Shown here: piece by piece, positions 24,484 to 32,526 of the stretch
Numbering within the stretch: the stretch's first letter is position 1
Layout: each line of letters begins with the position of its first letter
NCBI GenBank assembly: GCA_965220205.1
Contig: OZ244812.1
Span: forward strand, 620,001-684,000
DNA length: 64,000 nucleotides
Origin: G965220205 sp965220205
Lineage (GTDB): Bacteria > Chloroflexota > Dehalococcoidia > Lucifugimonadales > Australimonadaceae
Direction of reading: 5' to 3'
Made by a program: the position numbers and the translations under genes
Notes under the pieces: generated by a model
Told to the model about the DNA's origin: nothing
What the model saw: only the letters and a program-made list of their open reading frames with translations
The model's database searches: none

Positions 24484-25785
24484 CTACCCCTCCCGCACGG
24501 CGGCTACGCCTGCCTCGAACGCTGCGATGGTGAGTTTGATGTCTTCGTCGGTGTGGCAGGCGCCTACGTAGAGCTTGTCGGGACTCTTGAAGACGCCGTG
24601 TTCGAGGAGAACGCGGTCGAAGGCCCGCTTCATCGCGGGGTCGGCGCGGAGCGTCGAGCGGTAGTCTACGATGGGATGGTCGGTGAAGTAGACGTCGAAC
24701 ATCACGTCGACGCCGCTGACGACTGCCGGGACCTCCGCCTCGTCGAGCAGGCGTTGGAGGGCGTTCCGGAGGGCGGCGCCACGGGCGTGGTAGGCGTCGT
24801 ACAGGCCGGGCTGGCGCAGGACCTCGAGCGTAGCGAGGCCTGCTGCGGCCGCGACGGGGTTGCCGTTCAGCGTGCCGACCTGCGGCACGTAGCCGTCGGG
24901 CGGCGCTGCTGCGCGGTCGTACGCCTCCATGATCTCGCGCCGACCCGCGACGGCTGCCAGGGGGAAGCCTCCGCCGACGATCTTGCCGATCGCGGCGATG
25001 TCCGGCGTGACGCCGTAGTGCTCCTGCGCGCCGCCGTATGCGAGGCGGAAGCCCGTGACCACCTCGTCGAACACGAGCAGGACGCCGTAGCGGTCCGTCA
25101 GCTCCCGCAGTCCGGCCAGGAAGCCGGGTTGCGGGGCTATGACGCGTTGCACCGGCTCGACGATGACCGCCGCGAGCTCATCGTGGCGACGGTCGAGCAG
25201 CTCCTCGACAGCCTCGAGGTCGTTGAACGGAGCGACGAGGACGGTCTCCTGCACAGCGCGGGGTATGCCGGCGGAGCTGGGCTCCGGCTGCGGGAAGGGG
25301 GTGTTGCCGGAGGGCGATAGGCTCATCAACGAGTAGTCGTTCATGCCGTGGAAGCCGCCCTCGAACTTGAGGATCTTGTCGCGCCCCCGGAAGGCGCGGG
25401 CGAGCCTCAGCGCGTTGTACGTGGCCTCGGAGCCTGTGCTGACGAACCGGACCTGCTCGGCGCACGGCATGGCTTCGACGATGCGCTCGGCGAGTTCTAT
25501 GGCGTAGGCGTTCTGCGTGAAGAAGGTCGTCCCCTTCCTGAGCGCCTCTTCGACCGCCTCGACCACAGCCGGATGCGCGTGCCCGAGCACCATTGGCCCG
25601 GAGCCCAGCAGATAGTCGATGTATTCGTTGCCGCTCACGTCCCAGATGCGGGAGCCGCGGCCCTCGCGCACGACGAACGCATGATCGTCGTCCAAGCGGA
25701 GGTTGCCGAGGCTCCCGCCCGGCAGGACTCGGGCAGCCGCGCGGAGGAGATTGCGTTCCTCGTCGCTTCTGTTCAGGTCTGGCAT
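24484..25785 (-). CDS. Class III aminotransferase, glutamate-1-semialdehyde-aminomutase-like
   Basis: 433-aa PLP enzyme of fold type I. The PLP Lys is in AIGKIVGGGFPLAAVAG. GVLLVFDEVVTGFRLAYGGA holds the PLP-binding Asp, and the N-terminal VWDVSGNEYIDYLLGSGPMVL-type segment is present (here RIWDVSGNEYIDYLLGSGPM). It resembles HemL, but the linkage to an acetyltransferase rather than haem genes suggests a catabolic or specialised aminotransferase. Upstream there is only a weak ribosome binding site. Coupled to the GNAT gene. Confidence 0.87.
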   Translation of the reverse strand: MPDLNRSDEERNLLRAAARVLPGGSLGNLRLDDDHAFVVREGRGSRIWDVSGNEYIDYLLGSGPMVLGHAHPAVVEAVEEALRKGTTFFTQNAYAIELAERIVEAMPCAEQVRFVSTGSEATYNALRLARAFRGRDKILKFEGGFHGMNDYSLMSLSPSGNTPFPQPEPSSAGIPRAVQETVLVAPFNDLEAVEELLDRRHDELAAVIVEPVQRVIAPQPGFLAGLRELTDRYGVLLVFDEVVTGFRLAYGGAQEHYGVTPDIAAIGKIVGGGFPLAAVAGRREIMEAYDRAAAPPDGYVPQVGTLNGNPVAAAAGLATLEVLRQPGLYDAYHARGAALRNALQRLLDEAEVPAVVSGVDVMFDVYFTDHPIVDYRSTLRADPAMKRAFDRVLLEHGVFKSPDKLYVGACHTDEDIKLTIAAFEAGVAAVREG

Positions 25786-25921
25786 TGGGTTTCGCTTGTA
25801 TTGGTCGTCGAAGGGCCGGCGGAAGGCCGCGCTTGCGCGGCCCGGCCCATCCTACGCGACGGGCCGAGTGGACGCCACGGCCTTGCAGGGAGGCGTCACA
25901 TGGGAAGTAGAGCAAGGGACT

Positions 25922-26026
25922 CCCGTGGAGTAAGTCCAAATGTGCTCCCCTAAGGTCCGAGAGCGTGAGGTTCGCGGCGATGAGCTTGGCATCAAAGAGC
26001 CGAGCGCAGCGAAGGTCGGCATTGAA
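25922..26026 (-). pseudogene. Pentapeptide-repeat protein fragment
   Basis: About 35 codons read FNADLRCARLFDAKL then IAANLTLSDLRGAHL, matching the A(D/N)LxxAxL pentapeptide pattern over five to six repeats. There is no start codon or continuing frame, so it is a remnant. It lies in the 278-bp gap between the kinase and aminotransferase genes. Confidence 0.5.
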
Positions 26027-26063
26027 GTGGACATAAACGGCGGCGACCTGACGATATAGCAAG

Positions 26064-26786
26064 TTACCTCCTCTCCCTTGACGGGAGAGGATTGAGGTGA
26101 GGGTGCCGCATCCCGACTTCCTCACGCCGGCCCCTCTCGCCCGACCCGTCGATAACCAGGTCTGCGCGCTCCGCCGGTCGGTGGTGACGGACGTACCAGT
26201 CCTCGGCCGCCATCCAGTGATCCAGCCAGTCCAGGTTGTCGTATCCCCTGGTGGTCATGCGAGCCGCCCGCTGCACCCGGGGCGTGTCCACGTATACGGT
26301 GACGCCGAACAGGGGTCTGAGCTCCGGGCGCGTCGAGTAGACGCCCTCCACGATTACGAGGTCGCTGGGGGCCACTTCGCACCACTCTCCCAGGCTGTTC
26401 ATCTCCCAGTCGTAGCGCCGGAATCGCGCCCGGAGCTGTTTGCGGAGCGGTTCGATCGCCTCGTCCAGCAGCCGCATCCAGTCGAAGTATCGCTCGTAAC
26501 CTTCACGCGGTCCCAGGTCCGCGCGGTCCTCAGCCGTCATTGGACGATAGAAGTCGTCCACTTCTACGATGCTCGATCCTGGCAGAGCGGCCGAAAGCTG
26601 GGCCGCGAGCGTGGACTTCCCGGCGCCGCCGAGTCCGTCTACCGCGATCAGAAGCGGTCCGCCGATTCGCGACCTGCGGTCGATGAGGTGCAGCACACTG
26701 TGTATGTCCGTACGGCTGTACATGGCGAGCGGCCCCATCCTACTGCACTCGGCGGCGGCGGTGCTTGACTGAAAGCTGTCGTGCAT
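26064..26786 (-). CDS. Uridine kinase-like P-loop kinase
   Basis: 240 aa. Walker A VDGLGGAGKSTLAAQL, then IVEVDDFYRPM (catalytic/substrate Asp of uridine kinases), LVIVEGVYSTRPEL and TVYVDTPRVQRAARMTTRGY. Family members (uridine kinase/phosphoribulokinase-like, about 200-220 aa) phosphorylate nucleosides or other small alcohols. The C-terminal tail RHPHLNPLPSRERR comes from the CTCAATCCTC repeat at 26067-26103, so the original stop was lost or overwritten by the repeat. The true start is uncertain: ATG at 26786, 26738 and 26723 are all possible, none with a strong ribosome binding site. Confidence 0.82.
   Translation of the reverse strand: MHDSFQSSTAAAECSRMGPLAMYSRTDIHSVLHLIDRRSRIGGPLLIAVDGLGGAGKSTLAAQLSAALPGSSIVEVDDFYRPMTAEDRADLGPREGYERYFDWMRLLDEAIEPLRKQLRARFRRYDWEMNSLGEWCEVAPSDLVIVEGVYSTRPELRPLFGVTVYVDTPRVQRAARMTTRGYDNLDWLDHWMAAEDWYVRHHRPAERADLVIDGSGERGRREEVGMRHPHLNPLPSRERR
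26067..26103 (-). repeat. CTCAATCCTC hairpin repeat overlapping a gene end, copy 4
   Basis: On the minus strand it reads CCTCACCTCAATCCTCTCCC then GGGAGAGGAGG. It supplies the last codons and stop of the kinase gene. Confidence 0.8.
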
Positions 26787-26825
26787 GCTTCGCTGGAATC
26801 TGGACCATTCTTTGGAGAAGTGTAG

Positions 26826-26885
26826 ATGACGAAGCCGCGGGTACTCATAACACGAGAGATCTTCCCAGAGGCAGTTGAAGTAAGA
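26826..26885 (+). pseudogene. N-terminal remnant of a D-2-hydroxyacid dehydrogenase/glyoxylate reductase gene
   Basis: ATG at 26826 with GGAG upstream encodes MTKPRVLITREIFPEAVEV, the usual N-terminus of glyoxylate/hydroxypyruvate reductase-type D-isomer-specific dehydrogenases. Similarity stops after about 19 residues and the frame runs into unrelated arginine-rich sequence. The rest of the gene (about 300 codons) is absent. Confidence 0.5.
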
Positions 26886-26977
26886 TGGGACGGCGGCGAC
26901 CGACCGGCGTGCTCGCGCCGGGGCTGGCGCAGCGGTAAGCTTGGCGTCGTGGCCGTGGCTTTGCGAAGGAGGGCCTC

Positions 26978-27937
26978 ATGAGCGAGTTAGTGCTAGGAAC
27001 AGAAGAGGGCGTGTTCGCGTTCCATCCGGACAGCGGCAAGTTTCATGCGGAGGACGGTCCCGGCGCGCGGGTGATGCTCGCGGCGGCCGGCGACATCGTG
27101 TACGCGGTAACGGACGACGCCGCGGTCTGGCGCCGGAGCGGGCACAACCGTTGGGAGCTGATGACCGAGCGCGCTGTGGAGGACCTACCCTGGACGCTAG
27201 GGGCCGACGCCCGCGTGCCGGGGCTGGTGTGGTTGGGCGTGTCGCCGGCGATGGTGTACCGGAGCGGCGACGGCGGAGCGACCTGGGCGGGCTGCTATGC
27301 GTTCAACGAGATCCCCGGCCGCGAGACGTGGACATTCCCGCCGCCTCCGCACATCCCGCACGTGCGGTCGATCTTCCCCGACCCCGCGCAGGCTGGAGGC
27401 GTGTACGTCGGCGTGGAGGAGGGCGGCGTCTTCCGCAGCATCGACGACGGCGCTACCTGGGAGAGCCTGAACGAGGGGCTGTTCTTCGATGTCCACGAGG
27501 TGATGGCGGCCCCGGACGCCCATCACATGTACGCGACCACGGGATCGGGCTTTCATCGCAGCGAGGACGGCGGCCAGAGCTGGCGGCTGGTGAAAGAGGG
27601 CCTGGACCGGCCGTACACGATGCCCTTGGTCGCGGCGCCAGAAGACCCGGCGCTGCTGTACACGGCTGCGGCCGGAACGCCGCCGCCCGGATGGCGCACC
27701 AACGGCACGGCCAACGCCGCGATCTATCGCAGCGAAGACGGCGGCGTCCACTGGTCGCAGCTCGCGGAGGGCCTGCCGGACTCGTTCGAGACGATGGTCC
27801 GGACGATGGTCGCCGGCCCCGACGGCGCCCTGATGGCGGCGTCGGCGAGCGACCTCTACATCAGCGAGGACCGCGGGGAGCATTGGCGCCTCGTGAAGTC
27901 CGACGTGCCCCCTGTGCGATCGATGGTATTGGTGTAA
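26978..27937 (+). CDS. BNR/Asp-box beta-propeller protein (sialidase/VPS10-like fold)
   Basis: 319-aa protein with at least five Asp-box motifs S-x-D-x-G-x-x-W: RSGDGGATW, RSIDDGATW, RSEDGGQSW, RSEDGGVHW and ISEDRGEHW. No signal peptide or transmembrane segment is seen, so it is probably cytosolic, and no sialidase catalytic Arg triad is evident. Similar short BNR proteins are usually annotated as WD40/YVTN-like or exo-alpha-sialidase-like without known activity. A strong ribosome binding site (AAGGAGGG) precedes the ATG. The dienelactone hydrolase gene follows after 72 bp. Confidence 0.82.
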   Translation: MSELVLGTEEGVFAFHPDSGKFHAEDGPGARVMLAAAGDIVYAVTDDAAVWRRSGHNRWELMTERAVEDLPWTLGADARVPGLVWLGVSPAMVYRSGDGGATWAGCYAFNEIPGRETWTFPPPPHIPHVRSIFPDPAQAGGVYVGVEEGGVFRSIDDGATWESLNEGLFFDVHEVMAAPDAHHMYATTGSGFHRSEDGGQSWRLVKEGLDRPYTMPLVAAPEDPALLYTAAAGTPPPGWRTNGTANAAIYRSEDGGVHWSQLAEGLPDSFETMVRTMVAGPDGALMAASASDLYISEDRGEHWRLVKSDVPPVRSMVLV

Positions 27938-28009
27938 GCTCTTGGGCGGCCAGTCCGCGCCGGGCAACGAAGTCCCGGCCCGAGCGGCCCAACTCAACGG
28001 GAGGAATCT

Positions 28010-28735
28010 ATGGCAGAGACAGCAGTTGCAGATGTCGGCGGGATGTCCGTGCACACGGCGAAGCCCGAGGGCTCGGGTCCGAGTCCCGCGGTAATCGTCA
28101 TCCAGGAGATCTTCGGCGTCGACCCGCACATCCAGGACGTGGCCAAGCGGTTCGCGGACGCGGGATATTTCGCGGCGGCCCCGGAGCTGTTCCACCGGAG
28201 CGGGGCGGGCACGGTGATCCCGTACGCGAGTATGCAAGACGGGTTCGCTGAGCGTCAGAAGCTCTCGAACGACGATATCCTCGCCGATGTGAACGCGACG
28301 GTGGCGTACCTCCAGGGCAACCCGGACGTCGACTCCGACCACATTGGCATCGTCGGGTTCTGCTTCGGCGGGATGGTGTCGTACCTCGGCGCTGCGCAGG
28401 CGCCCGGGATCACCGCGGGGGCGATCTTCTACGGCGGCGGGATGCTCCCGCGGCCCGACGCGCCGCCGGACGCTCCGCGTCTCTTGGACCAGACCGTCGA
28501 TAGCCTGAACGTTCCGCTCATCGGGTTCTGGGGCGACGCCGACCAGGGCATTCCGCCGGCGGTCGTGCAGCAGATCGAGGAGACGCTGAAGGCGAAGGGC
28601 AAGAGTTACGAGTCGCACACCTACGAAGGAGCCGGCCACGGTTTCTTCTGCGAGGCGCGCGGCGGCTACAACGAGGCCGCCGCCAACGACGCATGGCCGA
28701 AGGTGCTCGCGTTCTTCGGAACGCACCTGAAGTAG
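28010..28735 (+). CDS. Dienelactone hydrolase family protein
   Basis: 241-aa alpha/beta hydrolase with the Cys nucleophile of dienelactone hydrolases (IGIVGFCFGGMVSYLG), the downstream acid in LIGFWGDADQGIPP and the His in YEGAGHGFFCEARGGY. Start VHTAKPEGSGPSPAVIVIQE and the motif EIFGVDPHIQDVAKRFADAG are typical. The family cleaves dienelactones of halo-aromatic breakdown and related lactones. It fits the oxygenase-rich neighbourhood, though the substrate is not determined. A GGGAGG site precedes the ATG and a strong terminator follows. Confidence 0.92.
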   Translation: MAETAVADVGGMSVHTAKPEGSGPSPAVIVIQEIFGVDPHIQDVAKRFADAGYFAAAPELFHRSGAGTVIPYASMQDGFAERQKLSNDDILADVNATVAYLQGNPDVDSDHIGIVGFCFGGMVSYLGAAQAPGITAGAIFYGGGMLPRPDAPPDAPRLLDQTVDSLNVPLIGFWGDADQGIPPAVVQQIEETLKAKGKSYESHTYEGAGHGFFCEARGGYNEAAANDAWPKVLAFFGTHLK

Positions 28736-28757
28736 GCGTCAGTCCTTCGCCGACACG

Positions 28758-28797
28758 GGAAGGGCCGGAGCAGCGCTCCGGCCCTTCCTTTTCTTTT
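28758..28797 (+). terminator. Rho-independent terminator after the dienelactone hydrolase gene
   Basis: Perfect 13-bp stem (GGAAGGGCCGGAG, 28758-28770; CTCCGGCCCTTCC, 28776-28788), 5-nt loop, followed by TTTTCTTTT. It ends the BNR/hydrolase unit 22 bp after the stop codon. Confidence 0.95.
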
Positions 28798-28832
28798 CGC
28801 TCGCAGGCGAGGGGACGCTTCCGGACGCCGCT

Positions 28833-28929
28833 GCGCCCGCCAGTCTCAGCCCGACGTGGACCGGATGGCGAAGATCAGCGACTTGACGGTCACCGGTATG
28901 ACCTCGGAGACGCCCATCGGTTTGCCGAT
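28833..28929 (-). repeat. 97-bp direct repeat, left copy (duplicated 3' end of EutA-like gene 2)
   Basis: Matches 29638-29734 with one mismatch. The right copy encodes the last 27 codons and stop of the EutA-like gene; the left copy is a detached duplicate. The 708 bp between the copies carry one hypothetical gene. Confidence 0.95.
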
Positions 28930-28940
28930 CAGCCTCGTGG

Positions 28941-29567
28941 CTAGGTGCGGAGTGCTTGGTCACGGACAGCTGTGTCAAAGATAGCCAGCACATCAGCATG
29001 TGTCGTTTCCGGCTCGTCTGCGTAGTCGACCACTAGCCATACGGGCAATCCGGTACCTGGCCTGCGCCGCTTAGGCACTGCTTGGGACAGCGCCGCTATC
29101 GCCTCTAGCATTGCCCCCACGTCACCATCGGGAGCAGGCCCTATGACTCCTGCGGCGGCAACAAGAGACTTCCCCGAACTAGAATCAACCTTGGCCAGAG
29201 CCCCGCGCACTGTCCATTTGACGGCGCTCGAATCACTTGGATCGACCCAGAGCCCACTGGCGTCCACAGCTTCATCTTTATCATAGAACTCCCTCGCTCC
29301 CCGAGGCGAGTTACTCCAATTGCTCTTTACCCAACCCGACGCAATCACCTCCCGCGCGCCTATCAGCATTTGCAGGGCTATGTGCTGCCTTCTCTTATCT
29401 TTCTGCCTTCTTTCATGGGCATTTATTCGCTCAATGAGGAGCGCTGACCCGATGACGACTGCCATGACTATGAGCCAGACCCATGCTCCATCCCCAATCA
29501 CCAGGACGGTCATCGGGATAAACAGCACACCAACAAGGATTGCCAGACTTCTCCCCCATTCGTGCAT
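28941..29567 (-). CDS. Hypothetical two-helix membrane protein carried by an insertion
   Basis: 208 aa. Two adjacent hydrophobic helices at the N-terminus (SLAILVGVLFIPMTVLVIG and AWVWLIVMAVVIGSALLI), then a strongly basic linker (ERRQKDKRRQH) and a soluble domain ending DYADEPETTHADVLAIFDTA. No family is recognised. It is less GC-rich than the neighbours. It lies between the two 97-bp copies of the EutA-like gene end, in the same orientation, as in the 7.2-7.8 kb insertion. The stop is 11 bp from the left repeat. Confidence 0.65.
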   Translation of the reverse strand: MHEWGRSLAILVGVLFIPMTVLVIGDGAWVWLIVMAVVIGSALLIERINAHERRQKDKRRQHIALQMLIGAREVIASGWVKSNWSNSPRGAREFYDKDEAVDASGLWVDPSDSSAVKWTVRGALAKVDSSSGKSLVAAAGVIGPAPDGDVGAMLEAIAALSQAVPKRRRPGTGLPVWLVVDYADEPETTHADVLAIFDTAVRDQALRT

Positions 29568-29637
29568 GAATTCTGCCTTCGTACGCGTCTTCCGTCACGA
29601 TCTCGATCGCTTCTCTCCGGGGCGGCGCTCCAATAAA

Positions 29638-29734
29638 GCGCCCGCCAATCTCAGCCCGACGTGGACCGGATGGCGAAGATCAGCGACTTGACGGTCACCG
29701 GTATGACCTCGGAGACGCCCATCGGTTTGCCGAT
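29638..29734 (-). repeat. 97-bp direct repeat, right copy (native 3' end of EutA-like gene 2)
   Basis: See 28833-28929; one mismatch. It includes the stop codon at 29651-29653 and 13 bp of downstream sequence. Confidence 0.95.
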
Positions 29735-31177
29735 GTCGATGTAGTCGAGGTCGCCCACTTCGATGCCGTCGATGCAGATGACCGAGCGGTCAATCTTCAG
29801 CTCTTCCCTCATGATGCCGCCGAGCGACTTCGCCACGTCCACGTCGAGCACCAGGAAGAGCGGAGCGGCCGGCTCGCCGGCGGGGTCGACGATGTTTGCG
29901 ATTGATTCGGCGAGCTTGCGGATGTACCAGTAGTCCGGCTGCCCCGTCACGTTGAGCGCGAGGGCCATGTCGCCGTTCAGGTAGCCAACGTCGTACTTCC
30001 CCAGCGCGTTGCTGAGCGCGTCGCTCATCTGCTTGGGCGTCTGCTCCTTGTCGATCAACGCATGGGCGACCTGTATCCCGCGGACGGGGAGTACGTCCGC
30101 CGTCGAGATGTAGCAGGTGCTCCCGGACGCCTGGAGCGTGTACTCGCCGGCGCCGATCACCGTGGCGCGAATGCCCTCCGCTGCCGCTATCATGACGCCC
30201 GGGTTGAACGTGGCTTGTGTTCGATGACGGACCGCCGCGCCGTAAGCCGGGCCGATGTCCCCGAAGGTCGTGGCCTCGCGGTCGTAGATGTACTCCGACA
30301 CGCCGCCGGAGAACATCAGATGGTCGATGTCCCGGCCCGAGTGCTCGCGCAGTCCCTCGGTGAGCATCAGCGATTCGGTGAGCGAGTCGAGATCGCCGCC
30401 CTCGATAACGTCGAATAGGACGTCGGTCATCTTCTGTGCGAACTCCTCGATCCGCTCGGGCGTAATGCGGTCGCCCACTTCGACGGTGTGGCCGAGCGCC
30501 CTCATGATGGTGCGCGCGGGCTGCTCGACGCGCGTGACGGTCATGGCGTCGTCGTAGGCAATCAGCCTGGCGCCAACTTCGACCGCGATCATCTGCGTGA
30601 TCTCGCCTCCTTGGATCAGCGAGATCTTCGTTGTCCCTCCGCCGACATCGACGTCGAGGACCGAGTTGTGGTGGTGCTTCGACATGGCCACGGCGCCGGA
30701 GCCGTACGCCGCAAGCAGGGCCTCGTGCATGGGGCCGGCCGTCGCGCAGATGAAGCGCCCGGACTCCTCGGAGAACATCTCCAGGATCGGCTGGGCGTTC
30801 TCCTTCTTCAGCGCTTCGCCGGTGATCACCACAGCCCCGGTGTCGATATCGTCGGGCGTGTATCCGGCGTCGGCGTAGGACTGCTGGACGAACGCCTTCA
30901 CGCTGTCCGTGTCAATCTGGGTGCCGGAAGTGTACGGCGTCAGCATAATGGGCGAGCGGAACAGGACGTCGCGGTTCGTGACCACGAACTTGGCCGACAG
31001 CCCGGCGCCCTCCCGTCTGAGTATCAGCCGCGAGAAGATCGTGTGGGTTGTCGAGGAGCCGATGTCGATGCCCACGCTGGTGAGCGTGAACTTCTCGATC
31101 CCCTCGATGTCCTCGACCAAATCCCCGCTGGAGAACTCGTCCATCATGAAATCGTGGCCTTCGTCGTCGTCGTGCAT
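29651..31177 (-). CDS. EutA-like ethanolamine ammonia-lyase reactivase family protein, copy 2
   Basis: 508-aa paralogue of 16236-17798. VGIDIGSSTTHTIFSRLIL, VDVGGGTTKISLIQGG, FSGGVSEYIYDRE, RATVIGAGEYTLQASGST and DLDYIDIGKPMGVSEVIPVT match the EutA family throughout. The N-terminus again carries an acidic/His leader (MHDDDEGHDFMMDEF). The start at 31177 has GGAG six bases upstream and lies 43 bp after the bicupin gene. There is no EutBC, no cobalamin gene and no microcompartment gene nearby. Its 3' end is duplicated downstream around an inserted gene. Confidence 0.88.
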   Translation of the reverse strand: MHDDDEGHDFMMDEFSSGDLVEDIEGIEKFTLTSVGIDIGSSTTHTIFSRLILRREGAGLSAKFVVTNRDVLFRSPIMLTPYTSGTQIDTDSVKAFVQQSYADAGYTPDDIDTGAVVITGEALKKENAQPILEMFSEESGRFICATAGPMHEALLAAYGSGAVAMSKHHHNSVLDVDVGGGTTKISLIQGGEITQMIAVEVGARLIAYDDAMTVTRVEQPARTIMRALGHTVEVGDRITPERIEEFAQKMTDVLFDVIEGGDLDSLTESLMLTEGLREHSGRDIDHLMFSGGVSEYIYDREATTFGDIGPAYGAAVRHRTQATFNPGVMIAAAEGIRATVIGAGEYTLQASGSTCYISTADVLPVRGIQVAHALIDKEQTPKQMSDALSNALGKYDVGYLNGDMALALNVTGQPDYWYIRKLAESIANIVDPAGEPAAPLFLVLDVDVAKSLGGIMREELKIDRSVICIDGIEVGDLDYIDIGKPMGVSEVIPVTVKSLIFAIRSTSG

Positions 31178-31220
31178 GCTCTGCTCCAACAAATGATTGC
31201 TCCGTGACCAAGGCAGGGCC

Positions 31221-32318
31221 TTATGCGCCCTCGCCTTCGTAGTCCCATTCGAAATCCGGGTCTTCGTAGGCCTGCGGGACCATGGCCGACTCCATGCCCC
31301 TCTCGGCGAGCTGAGACTCGAAGTAGCCGCGGACCCACGGGTCCTCGTGGGGGTACTCGATCTGGTCGCGCGCACGGTCCTCGACCTGCTCGCTGCGTCC
31401 CGCGAACTGGTCCGGGGGATGGAGCGCGAGGTACCGCGCCGGCTGCGCGCCCAGGTTGAAGTGCTGGTGGAACCAGCGGTTCGGCGGCACGAAGCAGCTC
31501 GCCTCGTGCCACGGCACGACCTTCTTCTCCTCGCCCTCCGGCCAGAGGACGGAGTAGCCCTCGCCGCCGGGGATGACGATGACCCGGCCGGGGCCGTGCC
31601 GGTGTCCCTTCTTGTACGAGCGCGCGGGGAACACGGACATGTGGGCCCGCATCTCCGACCCGGGGGTCTGGATGAAGACGACGTGGCCGCCCGCGCCGCG
31701 ACCCCAGAAGGGCACCAGCTTGTCCCACGCCTGCATGTCCGGGAAGAAGTTCCCCTTCCAGCTCTGCCGCTCGTGGCCGGCGAACCGCCCCTCGCCGGGC
31801 GTCGATTCGACGACGGCCTCGGAGTAGAACTCGCCCCCCGCGCTGTCGAGGACGCTCGTGCTGGTGTACGGGTTGTTGAAGAAGAAATCGGGTTCCGGGA
31901 TCGCGGACATCGCGATCGGCAGGTAGTTGTAGTGCAGCAGCCGCGCCGGGTTGCTGCCGTCCATGTTGCCGAGCTGGTAGTGAGTGTTCCGCGGCACGAG
32001 GAACAGGCTGCGCGTCGACCACTCGAAGCTCCGCTTGGGAGTCGAGTCGTCCGACCAGACCGTCGCAACGCCTCGGCCCGCGATCACGTAAACGAGCTCG
32101 TCAACCGCCATCTTCAGCGGAGGAAGCGTCGAGCCGGCCGGAATCTCCTGGATCCTCGCCTCGACTACGCCCTCCATGCCGTGCAGCTGCATGAACGCCG
32201 CCTTGACCTGACGCTCCTCCCACCATTCGAGATCGACGGTGCGCAGGTCCTCGACGTAGTAGCCGCCGTGCACAGGGAGTCCTTGGGCCTCCATCCAGGT
32301 ATCGTAGGTGAACGCCAT
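31221..32318 (-). CDS. Bicupin protein paired with EutA-like gene, copy 2
   Basis: 365 aa, the same length as copy 1 and closely similar along its length (WMEAQGLPVHGGYYVEDLRT; LLHYNYLPIAMSAIPEPDFF; YKKGHRHGPGRVIVIPGGEG; VPPNRWFHQHFNLG). Again only the C-terminal cupin has the metal-binding HxH and HQH. The start at 32318 is supported by GAGGAGG nine bases upstream; longer reading frames upstream lack such a site. First gene of the bicupin/EutA-like unit. Confidence 0.82.
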   Translation of the reverse strand: MAFTYDTWMEAQGLPVHGGYYVEDLRTVDLEWWEERQVKAAFMQLHGMEGVVEARIQEIPAGSTLPPLKMAVDELVYVIAGRGVATVWSDDSTPKRSFEWSTRSLFLVPRNTHYQLGNMDGSNPARLLHYNYLPIAMSAIPEPDFFFNNPYTSTSVLDSAGGEFYSEAVVESTPGEGRFAGHERQSWKGNFFPDMQAWDKLVPFWGRGAGGHVVFIQTPGSEMRAHMSVFPARSYKKGHRHGPGRVIVIPGGEGYSVLWPEGEEKKVVPWHEASCFVPPNRWFHQHFNLGAQPARYLALHPPDQFAGRSEQVEDRARDQIEYPHEDPWVRGYFESQLAERGMESAMVPQAYEDPDFEWDYEGEGA

Positions 32319-32526
32319 GGGCGTAGCCTCCTCTCGTCGTCTGCCAACGAATGCAAAGCAGGATGATGCGACCGGCCGCCGAGCGGACGCGCCGCGAGCC
32401 AACCCACCTCGTCCGGGGCGGGGCTCCGCGAGCAACGACCCGCAGGACTATATCAAATCGACAGCGCCCGCGCAGCCAGCGGCGACGTGAGCGCCTTACG
32501 TTGGCGCTCGGCGGGCCCGGCGGAGC

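Noticed and set aside
29651..32068. An 805-codon frame joining EutA-like copy 2 with upstream sequence
   Set aside because: The upstream third overlaps the bicupin gene in another frame and is low-complexity Arg/Ser; the EutA homology and ribosome binding site begin at 31177.
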